Positions 1 to 5,410 are shown, counted from the first letter of the stretch. The stretch is 8,542 nt of DNA from Candidatus Aenigmatarchaeota archaeon (GCA_018304565.1 JAGVVX010000029.1:1-8542); one strand, 5' to 3'. Program-made: numbers and translations. The notes: generated by a model from the sequence alone, not told the origin.

Positions 1-650
1 TGACAAAAGGCACCACAGTTTTTACCGATAATTATATGATACAGCTCCAAATTGATAAGGGAATTCCTAAGATATTATTTAATAATACTATCGGTCCTGC
101 TGGCAACATCACAGCTCATACCATCTTAGCAAACACATGGACATATCTAGCGCTTACATATAACGGCACGAATCTTTCTCTGTATATCAACGGCACTCTT
201 ATTAATTCTACTTCTAAGTCTGGGCTTTTGACGCACTTTACTGGATTGCGCATTGGGGGAAAATACACAACCCTTACTGACACTTTCGGCGGACGTATTG
301 ATGAAGTTCACCTGCATAATGGCACACTCTCAGCAGACTGGATTCGCACGGAGTATAATAACCAGTTTGAGCCTTTCACTTTCCACAGTGTCGGAAGTCA
401 GGAGGTGTCAGGCGCAGGCAACACATGCACCCCGCCCTCGAATACCAACTGGACAATAAATGCGCCGGACAAATGCGTGATAGTCGGGCAGAGCATAAAG
501 GTGACAAACATATTCATACAGGGCAGTTCGGGGACGGTCATCTTCAGGCACAGCAACATAACATCAACTGATTGCAGGATACAGCCGAATGCTGGGGCAG
601 AGATCATGCTGACAGTTGAGCCTACCGTGAACTGGGGGAACGGGTGCTAG
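1..650 (+). CDS. LamG-domain secreted surface protein, 5'-truncated by window edge
   Basis: The reading frame is open from base 3, so the gene starts before the window; the ATG at 36 is probably internal. About 215 residues are visible. Residues 1-115 have LamG/concanavalin-A-like jelly-roll features: W-T-Y-L-A-L-T-Y-N-G-T, L-Y-I-N-G-T-L and the closing GGRIDEVHLHNGTLSADWI strand. A Cys-containing tail follows (residues about 125-215) with C-T-P-P, W-T-I, D-K-C, GQSIKVT, SGTVIFRHSNITSTDC, IQPNAG and a terminal NWGNGC. Many N-x-S/T sequons point to an exported, possibly glycosylated, cell-surface protein binding carbohydrate or protein. The gene converges on the HEPN gene with a gap of only 21 bp. 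The DNA coding for the tail recurs four more times in the window. LamG is well supported; the ligand is unknown. Confidence 0.85.
   Translation, partial: TKGTTVFTDNYMIQLQIDKGIPKILFNNTIGPAGNITAHTILANTWTYLALTYNGTNLSLYINGTLINSTSKSGLLTHFTGLRIGGKYTTLTDTFGGRIDEVHLHNGTLSADWIRTEYNNQFEPFTFHSVGSQEVSGAGNTCTPPSNTNWTINAPDKCVIVGQSIKVTNIFIQGSSGTVIFRHSNITSTDCRIQPNAGAEIMLTVEPTVNWGNGC
528..650 (+). repeat. LamG 3'-end repeat, copy 1 (in the intact gene)
   Basis: This segment encodes SGTVIFRHSNITSTDC...NWGNGC-stop. It matches 1841-1973, 2944-3069, 4098-4141 and 4861-4974. Copies 1 and 5 share the A-E-I-M-L-x-V-E-P subtype, whereas copies 2, 3 and 4 share L-A-I-E-A-F-V-N. It is the only copy still attached to an intact LamG reading frame. 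Confidence 0.85.
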
Positions 651-671
651 GTATATGAGAAAAAGGAAAGA

Positions 672-1103
672 TTAACGCAATATGTCAATTGCCTTCTTCA
701 GGAATTGTTCGGCATTCTCTGCAACATCCAGTGCGCCGTTTTCAGAAAATTTAAGGCCGTAATCCGCCTGCTGTCGGAGATACATTCCGTCCTCGAAACC
801 CCGGATAAGCGAATGTTCCAGCTTATCAGAAAAAAGTTCTCTTATCGCAACAAGCAACGCGTAATGGCTTTTCTCTCTATAGTCTTTGCTATAAAGCAAG
901 GCTCTTGCACTATGAAACATTGAGTAGTATCCCTGTATAGTTGCCCACTTGAACTTATGCCTGTCAAGTGATTCTCTAGCATCCTTTAAATCAGATTTCG
1001 CAGCCTCTATTTCTTTCAGGACCAGCCTTTTATCAGATTTCATTCTCATAAGCTTGCGCTCGGCCAGCAGCTGCGTAAATTCAGAACTTACGCTGTTTCC
1101 CAT
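672..1103 (-). CDS. HEPN-domain protein, candidate toxin of HEPN/MNT pair 1
   Basis: This 143-residue, all-helical HEPN protein is a candidate RNase toxin partnered by the nucleotidyltransferase encoded just upstream. Visible features are an N-terminal helix rich in K/R/E, the core W-A-T-I-Q-G-Y-Y-S-M-F-H-S-A-R-A-L-L, a conserved Ser-His (S79-H80), and LRQQADYG at 109-116. The last holds R110-x4-Y115 where catalytic HEPN RNases have R-x4-6-H. The tail A-x2-A-E-Q-F-L-K-K-A is typical of the family. Its ATG overlaps the end of the MNT gene by 16 bp, so the two are translationally coupled on the minus strand. It is more distant from the two rightward HEPN proteins than they are from each other. 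Fold and pairing are secure; RNase activity is inferred, and Tyr in place of His makes it uncertain. Confidence 0.85.
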   Translation of the reverse strand: MGNSVSSEFTQLLAERKLMRMKSDKRLVLKEIEAAKSDLKDARESLDRHKFKWATIQGYYSMFHSARALLYSKDYREKSHYALLVAIRELFSDKLEHSLIRGFEDGMYLRQQADYGLKFSENGALDVAENAEQFLKKAIDILR

Positions 1104-1630
1104 AAGACCAGCCCTCTGTCAATTTTGTCATAAAATGGCTTGTCATCCCTTCCCAGCTTTACAAACTCATTGGAATTGACAACTATTGGCGATATTTTTC
1201 TTCTGTTCTTCCTGTTGAAGTTGCTTATACTTTCTTTGGCAAATCTTTTTTCTTCGGCAATGACGAGGAGATCAATGTCGCTTTCGCCAACGTCTGTGCC
1301 TTCAGCACAACTTCCGAAAAGAATGATCTTTTTGCTGATATGTTTTATCTCGTTTACTAGGTTTTTTAGGTTCCATACATTATACAGTATTTTGAACTGC
1401 TTTACTACAGCATTTTTAATATATAGTCTGTAGAAAACCATTCTCCCCTTTTCTTCTCTTATAAGAAAGTCTAGTTTTGCAAGCTGCTTGAGTATCTTAT
1501 TTGCCGAGCCTTTGCTTATTCGTGCTTTCCTCATGACCTCCCTTTCATGAAACTCTGCCAGTGGGTTGGTGAAAAATAGTTCCAGTACTTTCAGTGTTGT
1601 TGGCGTGATAAAGTATAATTCTTCGGGCAT
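1088..1630 (-). CDS. wHTH + minimal nucleotidyltransferase, candidate antitoxin of pair 1
   Basis: This protein has 180 residues. Residues 8-70 form a winged-helix DNA-binding domain (FHEREVMRKARISKGSANKI is the recognition region). Residues 98-180 form a minimal nucleotidyltransferase with GS at 106-107, ten residues, then D118-x-D120, the full MNT metal/nucleotide signature. In the characterised MntA/HepT systems the MNT protein neutralises HEPN by adding AMP to a tyrosine; this role is inferred here. The fused wHTH suggests autoregulation. ATG 1630 is chosen because a TATA box lies about 26 nt upstream, giving a nearly leaderless mRNA. Unlike the other two MNT proteins of the window, it lacks the His-Glu of the K-I-x-x-H-E strand (it reads KISPIVV). 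Confidence 0.9.
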   Translation of the reverse strand: MPEELYFITPTTLKVLELFFTNPLAEFHEREVMRKARISKGSANKILKQLAKLDFLIREEKGRMVFYRLYIKNAVVKQFKILYNVWNLKNLVNEIKHISKKIILFGSCAEGTDVGESDIDLLVIAEEKRFAKESISNFNRKNRRKISPIVVNSNEFVKLGRDDKPFYDKIDRGLVLWETA

Positions 1631-1647
1631 ATACCCATTTTTTTATA

Positions 1648-1662
1648 CTATAAATATAAATA
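1648..1662 (-). promoter_or_regulatory. TATA box of HEPN/MNT operon 1
   Basis: On the minus strand the run ATTTATATTTATAG lies about 20-32 nt before the MNT ATG at 1630. This places transcription initiation almost on the start codon. No clear copy of the TAACA-N2-TGTTA operator of the two rightward operons is present. Confidence 0.55.
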
Positions 1663-1691
1663 CATTTGTTTTATCTTAGATTCATTGAAAA

Positions 1692-1711
1692 CATACGACT
1701 TTAGTCGTGTG
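1692..1711. repeat. Hairpin with CTTTAG centre
   Basis: This 20-nt near-palindrome has a 9-bp stem with one G-T wobble and a TT loop. It occupies the same position in element A as the CTGCTGTCT-type hairpins in element B, but with a different stem sequence, so the structure is conserved rather than the bases. Confidence 0.7.
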
Positions 1712-1802
1712 ATGACATACAATGAATCTGGGATCACATCTTCTCACACAAGAAGGAGCAAAACTCCTTCTGTGCAGAAGGACCTACGGTCATTCTTGCA
1801 AA

Positions 1803-1822
1803 CCACCGACTTTAGTCGGTGG
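1803..1822. repeat. Palindrome CCACCGACTTTAGTCGGTGG
   Basis: This is a perfect 9-bp stem with a TT loop. The same palindrome, read in the opposite orientation, is at 7095-7114, and it marks one end of each element. Confidence 0.8.
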
Positions 1823-1840
1823 TGTATAAAGAAGATATGA

Positions 1841-1973
1841 TGGCGGTATTCGGACAACGCCATTTTCAGGCCACAGCAACGTGACCGCGACGGACTGCAG
1901 GATACAGCCTAACGCGGGCTCGCTGATAACCCTTGCCATAGAGGCGTTCGTGAACTGGGGGAACGGGTGCTGA
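1841..1973 (+). pseudogene. LamG 3'-end remnant, copy 2
   Basis: This is the last 40-odd codons of a LamG-family gene, abutting element A. HSNVTATDCRIQPNAG, LAIEAFVNWGNGC and a TGA stop are readable. Relative to the other copies, one base is missing near GGTATTCGG and one is extra at CAGGCCACAGC (about 1871), so the frame is lost and regained over a few codons. The final 54 nt, including the stop, are identical to copy 3. There is no start codon or promoter and it cannot make a LamG domain. Confidence 0.8.
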
Positions 1974-2035
1974 AGGCGAAGCTCGATTGGAAGCGCAGAT
2001 TGCGGAGCTGGAGAATGGAAAGGGAAGTGAAAAGA
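1974..2035 (+). other. Short coiled-coil-coding remnant after copy 2
   Basis: In the frame beginning GCT at 1969, which differs from that of copy 2, the bases encode a charged heptad-like stretch (AEGEARLEAQIAELENGK). This resembles the coiled-coil C-terminus of a longer surface protein. There is no start and it ends inside the PIN pseudogene, so it is at most a gene fragment; chance coding is possible. Confidence 0.3.
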
Positions 2036-2419
2036 TTACCATATTGTTTCGACGAGCTTAGAAGCGGCTATCTTCTTGTCTTTTGTCACCAGCTTTGCGT
2101 TTAACAGTTTTGCGGTAGCTACAATAATTCTGTCATGCGGCTCAGGAAGTTTGATATCTTTGCATCCGAATACAACCTTCTCATCCAGAGGGTATATTTG
2201 ATAATTGGAGGATACCCTCAGTCTGGATAAAATGTCATCAAATTTTAGATCAATCCTCTTTTTCTCGCATAGAAACATAGATTCGATTAACACAACTGAA
2301 GGGATAATCATTATATCCTCAGCATTGTCGCACTTTTCAAATATTTCTTTGGCTTTTTTGCTTAATTTTGCATCTTCAGAGATGTATCAAAGAAAACTAT
2401 GCGTGTCTGTTGCGTACAC
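2036..2419 (-). pseudogene. vapC: VapC-type PIN toxin, broken by an in-frame TGA
   Basis: Read from GTG at 2419, which has a GAGGAG ribosome-binding site just before it, the frame gives (M)YATDTHSFL, then TGA at 2389-2387, then YISEDAKLSKKAKEIF and the rest of a PIN domain. PIN features are the first Asp (residue 5, in ATDTH), Glu in VVLIES, Asp in PHDRIIVATA and Asp in VTKDKKI. VapC relatives have Trp where the TGA lies (DTHxFLWY), so a single TGG-to-TGA change explains the stop. No start before 2311 restores the first Asp; translation from the ATG at 2311 would give a 91-residue product without the N-terminal strand. The gene lies 10 bp behind its antitoxin. A recoded TGA is unlikely because TGA terminates many genes here. 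Confidence 0.85.
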
Positions 2420-2429
2420 ATTCTACTCC

Positions 2430-2618
2430 TCATAAATAATGCTTAAAAACAGCTTTCTTGGCTTCTACGAAGTCTTTTTCGTTAAATTTCACGCCCTTGA
2501 GTATTCCTCTTAATTTAACGGGCTTTTTTTGCACAGATTGTGATTTCAAAATAAGTATTTTTATCTCCTTAAGTTCATTCTCTATTTTTTTCAGTTCAGG
2601 GTAGAATTCCTGTTTCAT
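2430..2618 (-). CDS. vapB: VapB-like antitoxin
   Basis: This small charged protein (62 residues from ATG 2618) has an N-terminal helical stretch E-L-K-K-I-E-N-E-L-K-E-I-K. A C-terminal segment reading KKPVKLRGILKGVKFNEKDF, followed by EAKKAVF, is typical of archaeal antitoxins encoded before VapC PIN toxins; the N-terminal part probably dimerises or binds DNA and the C-terminal part blocks the PIN active site. The frame extends upstream to 2687, but the TATA box at 2649-2657 makes that start unlikely, so MKQEF is chosen. It forms an operon with the PIN pseudogene (10 bp gap). With the toxin broken it may persist as a solitary antitoxin or autoregulator. Confidence 0.75.
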   Translation of the reverse strand: MKQEFYPELKKIENELKEIKILILKSQSVQKKPVKLRGILKGVKFNEKDFVEAKKAVFKHYL

Positions 2619-2648
2619 AAGCACCACTAGAATACAATAATTATCTGC

Positions 2649-2664
2649 ATATTTAAACCTTTTA
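2649..2664 (-). promoter_or_regulatory. BRE/TATA promoter of the vapBC module
   Basis: The minus strand reads AAAAGGTTTAAATAT, an A/G-rich BRE followed by TTTAAATAT. It is centred about 35 nt before the antitoxin ATG at 2618, leaving a leader of roughly 8-10 nt. It lies less than 30 bp from the start of LamG remnant copy 3. Confidence 0.65.
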
Positions 2665-2692
2665 GGCAGCATGGCAAAGGAGCACAACTTGT

Positions 2693-3069
2693 GATCTGAA
2701 TTTCAACGGCACAATCGACGAAGTCCGCATTTCGAAGGGCACGCTGTCAGCCGGCTGGGTAAAACAGAATACAACAGCCAGTTCTCGCCTTCTACGTTCC
2801 ACAGCGTCGGCAGCGCGGAAAACGGGCCATGCACCCCGCCTTCGAGCGGTGGGTGGACAATAGCGGCTTCGGACAACTGCTCGATAAGCGGGCAGAGGCT
2901 GAACCTCACCAGCATTAATGTCACCAGCATGCTCATAAGAGGCAACTCAGGCACAGTCATATTCAAGCACTCGAACATAACGTCAACTGATTGCAGGATA
3001 CAGCCGAACGCAGGAGCGCTGATAACCCTTGCCATAGAGGCGTTCGTGAACTGGGGGAACGGGTGCTGA
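2693..3069 (+). pseudogene. LamG-family gene remnant, copy 3 (frameshifted)
   Basis: This 377-bp 3' fragment begins abruptly at DLNFNGTIDEVRISKGTLSA, the last strand of a LamG domain. A one-base deletion in GGCTGGGTAAAACAG (about 2756-2768) shifts the frame. After it the fragment continues TEYNSQFSPSTFHSVGS, C-T-P-P-S, W-T-I-A-A-S-D-N-C, GQRLNLTSINVTS, SGTVIFKHSNITSTDC and NWGNGC-TGA. It is the longest of the detached copies and shows that the repeats come from a LamG paralogue. It has no promoter or start. The minus-strand open frame over it is only its shadow. Confidence 0.85.
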
Positions 3070-3084
3070 AAGGGGAATGAAATT

Positions 3085-3138
3085 TGTCAGACGTTAACTT
3101 TAAATAACAGTTGTTAACTAAAATTAACATATGTTAAC
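3085..3138 (+). promoter_or_regulatory. Promoter with 20-bp-periodic operator, MNT/HEPN operon 2
   Basis: The TATA box TTTAAATA (3099-3106) lies 25-32 nt before ATG 3131, so the mRNA is nearly leaderless. Two dyads, TAACAGTTGTTA (3105-3116) and TAACATATGTTA (3125-3136), are exactly 20 bp apart. They overlap the TATA box and the start codon. A third GTTAAC half-site is at 3093, giving GTTAAC at 3093, 3113 and 3133. Two-turn spacing puts the sites on one DNA face, as expected for cooperative binding by the winged-helix MNT protein encoded downstream. Confidence 0.75.
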
Positions 3139-3655
3139 CAAACATGGTGATTTCAAGGTCCTTAGGGTTTTCTTCGAGTACCCGGAAAGGAAGATTCACA
3201 TCAGGGAGATTGCCCGCCTTACAAAACTTTCCCCACCTGGTGTTCTGAAAATAGTCAGAAACCTTACGAAAGAAGGCATGCTTGTTTTAGAAAAGGGCAA
3301 AGTAGTTAAAAACGTATCCCCTTCTAAATCAGAAAATTTCGTGCAGTTTAAGAGGCTGTTCAATATTTATTCTTTGTACGAATGCGGGCTCGTATCTTTT
3401 TTGAGGCATGAATACGAAGAGCCCGAAGCATTGGTTCTGTTCGGCAGCTATGCGAAAGGCGAAGACATATCAAAAAGCGATATAGACATAGCGGTTATTA
3501 CAGGAAAAAATATGTCTTTGGATATGAGAAAATTTGAATTCACTTTAAAGAGGAAAATAAATGTACACGAAATAAAATTAATGGATGCCGAAAAACCATT
3601 CTTGAACTCCTTGGCAAACGGCATCGTTCTTTACGGATATCTTAAGGTGATTTGA
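3131..3655 (+). CDS. wHTH + minimal nucleotidyltransferase, candidate antitoxin of pair 2
   Basis: This protein has 174 residues. Residues 5-65 form a winged helix (IHIREIARLTKLSPPGVLKI is the HTH). Residues 98-174 form an MNT domain with GS at 105-106, ten residues, D117-I-D119 and a later K-I-N-V-H-E strand. By analogy with MntA it would transfer AMP to, and so silence, the HEPN partner; the HTH domain probably represses the operon at the adjacent dyads. The start at 3131 is fixed by the TATA spacing and by its paralogue at 6133, which has the same ATG-TTA start inside the same operator. The stop overlaps the HEPN start as TGATG. The gene follows LamG remnant copy 3 directly, suggesting cassette-like insertion. 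Confidence 0.9.
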   Translation: MLTKHGDFKVLRVFFEYPERKIHIREIARLTKLSPPGVLKIVRNLTKEGMLVLEKGKVVKNVSPSKSENFVQFKRLFNIYSLYECGLVSFLRHEYEEPEALVLFGSYAKGEDISKSDIDIAVITGKNMSLDMRKFEFTLKRKINVHEIKLMDAEKPFLNSLANGIVLYGYLKVI

Positions 3656-4092
3656 TGATAGAAAGGTTCCAGTTTTATCTAGACGAGAATCTTGCAAAGA
3701 AGGAGTCTCCAGACAAAATAGAATCAGAATCTCTCATGGAAAAAGCTTTCCAAAGGATTAATTTCATAAAAATTCAGGATATCAACGAAATAACATCAAC
3801 TTTTATTTTTGAGGATATTTATGAATGCTTAAGGGAAGCTGCGCAATCATTGATGTCTTTGGAAGGCTACAAGCCTTATTCGCATGAAGCTGTTATTGCA
3901 TTTCTGGCGGAATTTTACAATTTTGGCGAAGATGAAATAACAGCGTTTAACAGGTATAGGATATTAAGGAACAATTGCGTTTACAGAGCCGCAAAAGTTT
4001 CCCCGCATGTGTGCGGAGAAGCACTGGAATTTTTGGAAACATTTCTGCCAAAAATAAGAAGGGAGTTTGATAGAGAATTTAGCGGAAAATAG
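3655..4092 (+). CDS. HEPN-domain protein, candidate toxin of pair 2
   Basis: This 145-residue protein starts at ATG 3655, whose A is the last base of the MNT stop; a TTG one codon earlier is possible. It is all-helical HEPN: I-Y-E-C-L-R-E-A-A-Q-S-L (55-66), GYKPYSHEAVIAFL with H77, then FNRYRILRNNCVY (98-110). The usual RNase motif R-x4-6-H appears as R105-N-x3-Y110, with Tyr in place of His. Colinear parts of the 6648 protein (LREAA, SHEA, FNR, RN) show the two are paralogues. Coupled translation with the MNT gene supports a toxin-antitoxin-like or AMPylation-controlled pair. Whether it cleaves RNA is untested. The frame ends 6 bp before LamG remnant copy 4. Confidence 0.88.
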   Translation: MIERFQFYLDENLAKKESPDKIESESLMEKAFQRINFIKIQDINEITSTFIFEDIYECLREAAQSLMSLEGYKPYSHEAVIAFLAEFYNFGEDEITAFNRYRILRNNCVYRAAKVSPHVCGEALEFLETFLPKIRREFDREFSGK

Positions 4093-4097
4093 AAGGG

Positions 4098-4141
4098 TGC
4101 TCGCCATAGAGGCGTTTGTCAACTGGGGGAACGGGTGCTGA
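4098..4141 (+). pseudogene. LamG 3'-end remnant, copy 4 (shortest)
   Basis: These 44 bp encode LAIEAFVNWGNGC and a TGA stop. The fragment starts 6 bp after the HEPN stop. Against copies 2 and 3 it differs at a few third codon positions (TTT/TTC, GTC/GTG), so it derives from a functional, slightly diverged paralogue rather than from a recent copy of its neighbours. Confidence 0.75.
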
Positions 4142-4143
4142 AA

Positions 4144-4170
4144 AGCTGGAGGCAACAGAGTTTTAAATAT
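4144..4170 (+). promoter_or_regulatory. AGCTGGA..CAA motif plus TATA box before the 39-codon ORF
   Basis: AGCTGGAGGCAA (4144-4155) follows the copy 4 stop. TTTTAAATATT (about 4161-4171) lies roughly 30 nt before ATG 4199. The same motif is found at 5385-5394 and 7900-7910, each time just after a stop codon and before an AT-rich box. Confidence 0.5.
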
Positions 4171-4198
4171 TTTATAGTAAAAATAAGGAATGAGAACT

Positions 4199-4318
4199 AT
4201 GGAAAGATGGATTAAGGTTCACGGGAAAAAGATGGATTCTGTAGAGTTCGCCAGGTTCATAAGAGATAGGACAACACATAAAATAGATAGAGAATTAAAG
4301 AGACAACGCAAATTTTAA
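4199..4318 (+). CDS. 39-residue basic protein, convergent with the PIN gene
   Basis: The product is basic: MERWIKVHGKKMDSVEF, then ARFIRDRTTHKIDRELKRQ and RKF. It is predicted mostly helical in its second half. A TATA box about 33 nt upstream and an A-A-G-G-A-A-T-G-A-G ribosome-binding site support expression. Its last 24 bp overlap the 3' end of the PIN gene on the other strand. I do not recognise the family. The amphipathic basic helix and the PIN neighbour suggest a small VapB-like antitoxin or the remnant of one, but tail-to-tail order is unusual for TA pairs. A similar arrangement is seen at 7942-8457. Confidence 0.5.
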   Translation: MERWIKVHGKKMDSVEFARFIRDRTTHKIDRELKRQRKF

Positions 4319-4792
4319 CAGTTCTTCTTTTGTTTTTATAAATTCAGGCGTCTTAAGCTTTTTTGAAGAATTGACTAATTCGTAGATTTCTACGATTTTA
4401 TCAGCAGCCATGGTTTTCCTGTTGATGGTTATGATCTTGCTTAGGCCTGCTATGGCGGCGGACGAAACTATCCTTATGTCGTTTTCCATTTTCTTTGCTT
4501 TCTGCCTACCCAGCTTGGATAATATTTCATATGAATAGGACTCCGACAAACCTATAACCCTCTCCGTAAGTTTTATGGTCCCTCCAATAGTTTTCCGGTA
4601 AATCTCCTTAAGTTTTTCTGCTTCTTCTTTTCTATTCGTCTTTCTTAGAAAATCTGCTGCCTCATCAATTTCATCATCTATAACCTCGGACGAGAGAACA
4701 AGCATATTGTTGACAATTTTTTCCAAGGCATTCTGAACTTCTGCGTCCTTTATAGATTCGATATAAACAGATGTATCAATCAAAACGGACAT
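4295..4792 (-). CDS. PIN-domain protein (VapC-like ribonuclease)
   Basis: This is a 165-residue protein starting MSVLIDTSVYIES. The frame runs on upstream to 4861 but enters LamG remnant DNA, and ATG 4792 gives the canonical PIN N-terminus with D6. Further acidic positions are E36 in LSSEVIDDE and D105 in ENDIRIVSSAAIAG. The last motif reads ITINRKT, so the usual Asp is Asn124. The insert of about 50 residues (K-E-E-A-E-K-L-K-E-I-Y) makes it longer than typical VapC. PIN proteins are metal-dependent RNases, usually toxins acting on tRNA or rRNA. TTTATACA on the minus strand near 4826-4833 could be its TATA box. No antitoxin gene precedes it; the only candidate partner is the convergent 39-codon ORF. 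Confidence 0.8.
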   Translation of the reverse strand: MSVLIDTSVYIESIKDAEVQNALEKIVNNMLVLSSEVIDDEIDEAADFLRKTNRKEEAEKLKEIYRKTIGGTIKLTERVIGLSESYSYEILSKLGRQKAKKMENDIRIVSSAAIAGLSKIITINRKTMAADKIVEIYELVNSSKKLKTPEFIKTKEELLKFALSL

Positions 4793-4860
4793 GATTACCT
4801 TTGTCACAGGCTGAATATAAGTCTGTATAAATGATGAAGATTCACAAATTAGATATAGCA

Positions 4861-4974
4861 ATCATCTTCAGGCACAACAACATCACATCGACAGACTGCA
4901 GGGTACAGCCGAATTCTGGGGCAGAGATCATGCTGGCCGTTGAGCCTGCGGTGAGCTGGGGATGCGTGCTAAAA
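4861..4974 (+). pseudogene. LamG 3'-end remnant, copy 5
   Basis: It reads IIFRHNNITSTDCRVQPNSG, AEIMLAVEPAV and SWG, matching copy 1 most closely. Two bases are missing near GAGCTGGGGATGCG, so the NWGNGC ending and stop are destroyed and the frame runs on to 5046. The open frame from 4831, which joins vapC-side DNA to this remnant, is a chance chimera. Confidence 0.8.
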
Positions 4975-5046
4975 TCAGAATCCACCATATTTATGTTTAA
5001 TTTAGTCGGTTCTGATGCTTCAGGGCTCTCATGGCTTTGCGAATAA

Positions 5047-5056
5047 ACTTTATATC
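5047..5056 (+). promoter_or_regulatory. TATA box of the 96-codon membrane-protein gene
   Basis: ACTTTATATC is centred 25-29 nt before ATG 5078 with no ribosome-binding site, predicting a leaderless transcript. It supports choosing 5078 over the upstream frame start at 5015. Confidence 0.6.
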
Positions 5057-5077
5057 CAGCTTTTGACAATTTCTATA

Positions 5078-5368
5078 ATGCCTGCAAGAAAAAAGCGGGG
5101 CAAAGGCAAAGATGACGGGACGCTTGAGATTGGATTCGGCAAGGTTGTTGTGAAATGCAAGCGGTGCTTTAGCTGGGCAAAGAAGAAGAAACAGAAATAC
5201 CCTATAGCTGCTGCAGGCGTCATCGCTGCAGTGCTTGGAGCATTGCTGAAAGCAACAGCGCTTACGCAGACATTCCCGAAGCCCTATGATTTATACGGTA
5301 ACCTGATCCTGTTTCTCGGCCTGCTGCTGATTGTTTACGACATTGCCCGCGGCGGGCTTTACGACTGA
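5078..5368 (+). CDS. Small two-helix membrane protein, unknown function
   Basis: This is a 96-residue protein. A strongly basic N-terminus (MPARKKRGKGKDD) and a segment V-V-V-K-C-K-R-C-F-S-W-A-K-K-K-K (23-38) precede two predicted membrane helices, about 41-62 (YPIAAAGVIAAVLGALL) and 71-88 (YGNLILFLGLLLIVYD). The C-terminus is ARGGLYD. Both termini are probably cytoplasmic by the positive-inside rule. The C-K-R-C pair could contribute to a metal site, but only two cysteines are present. I do not recognise the family. A diverged second copy of its last 11 codons, with synonymous changes, lies at 6055-6091 after the next gene pair, so at least one paralogue exists or existed. Confidence 0.7.
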   Translation: MPARKKRGKGKDDGTLEIGFGKVVVKCKRCFSWAKKKKQKYPIAAAGVIAAVLGALLKATALTQTFPKPYDLYGNLILFLGLLLIVYDIARGGLYD

Positions 5369-5380
5369 TTTTTATTTTTA
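5369..5380 (+). terminator. T-rich archaeal terminator and/or AT box
   Basis: TTTTTATTTTTAA starts immediately after the stop of the membrane-protein gene, as in intrinsic archaeal termination. It is also 31-42 nt before ATG 5411, so it may double as the TATA region of the DUF4258 gene. Confidence 0.5.
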
Positions 5381-5410
5381 AGCTAGCTGGACAAATATAT
5401 TTCAGATTTT

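Larger units (their letters stand above)
1671..1841. mobile_element. Hairpin-rich non-coding element A (PATE/IS200-IS605-like)
   Basis: This non-coding element is homologous to 7075-7228 in inverted orientation. Shared parts are the end TTATC..AG..CATTGAAAAC, the core TCTGGGATCACATCTTCTCA, the palindrome CCACCGACTTTAGTCGGTGG (1803-1822) and the end AAGAAGATATGAT. A second 20-nt hairpin (1692-1711, CATACGACTTTAGTCGTGTG, one G-T pair) has the same CT-TT-AG centre. Two further stem-loops (AGAAGGAG/CTCCTTCT at 1751-1771 and GACC/GGTC around 1772-1798) occur only in this copy. Small palindromes with CTTTAG centres are typical of IS200/IS605-family ends and of non-autonomous derivatives. No transposase is present. 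A conserved structured RNA is an alternative. Confidence 0.6.

Noticed and set aside
1671..1841. Simple transcription terminator hairpins
   Set aside because: The structure is far longer than a terminator, recurs in inverted orientation at 7075-7228 with conserved non-hairpin core sequence, and lies upstream of MNT operon 1, not after a gene end.
2387..2389. TGA as a recoded Trp codon in vapC
   Set aside because: TGA closes LamG, MNT, HEPN and membrane-protein genes here, and there is only one such internal TGA, so a nonsense mutation is simpler.
2703..3035. Minus-strand open frame of 110 codons
   Set aside because: It is the antisense shadow of LamG remnant copy 3; a similar shadow lies opposite the copy in 398-607.
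3093..3138. GTTAAC repeated every 20 bp, looking like a small CRISPR or iteron array
   Set aside because: Only three 6-bp units occur. They overlap a TATA box and a start codon and are copied at the paralogous promoter, so an operator explains them better.
528..4974. Integron-like attC sites at the cassette junctions
   Set aside because: The shared junction sequence is protein-coding LamG 3' end without the paired inverted core sites of attC, and no integrase gene is visible.
4831..5046. Open frame of 71 codons over LamG remnant 5
   Set aside because: It joins DNA from the PIN promoter region to a frameshifted LamG 3' end; there is no consistent protein and no promoter of its own.
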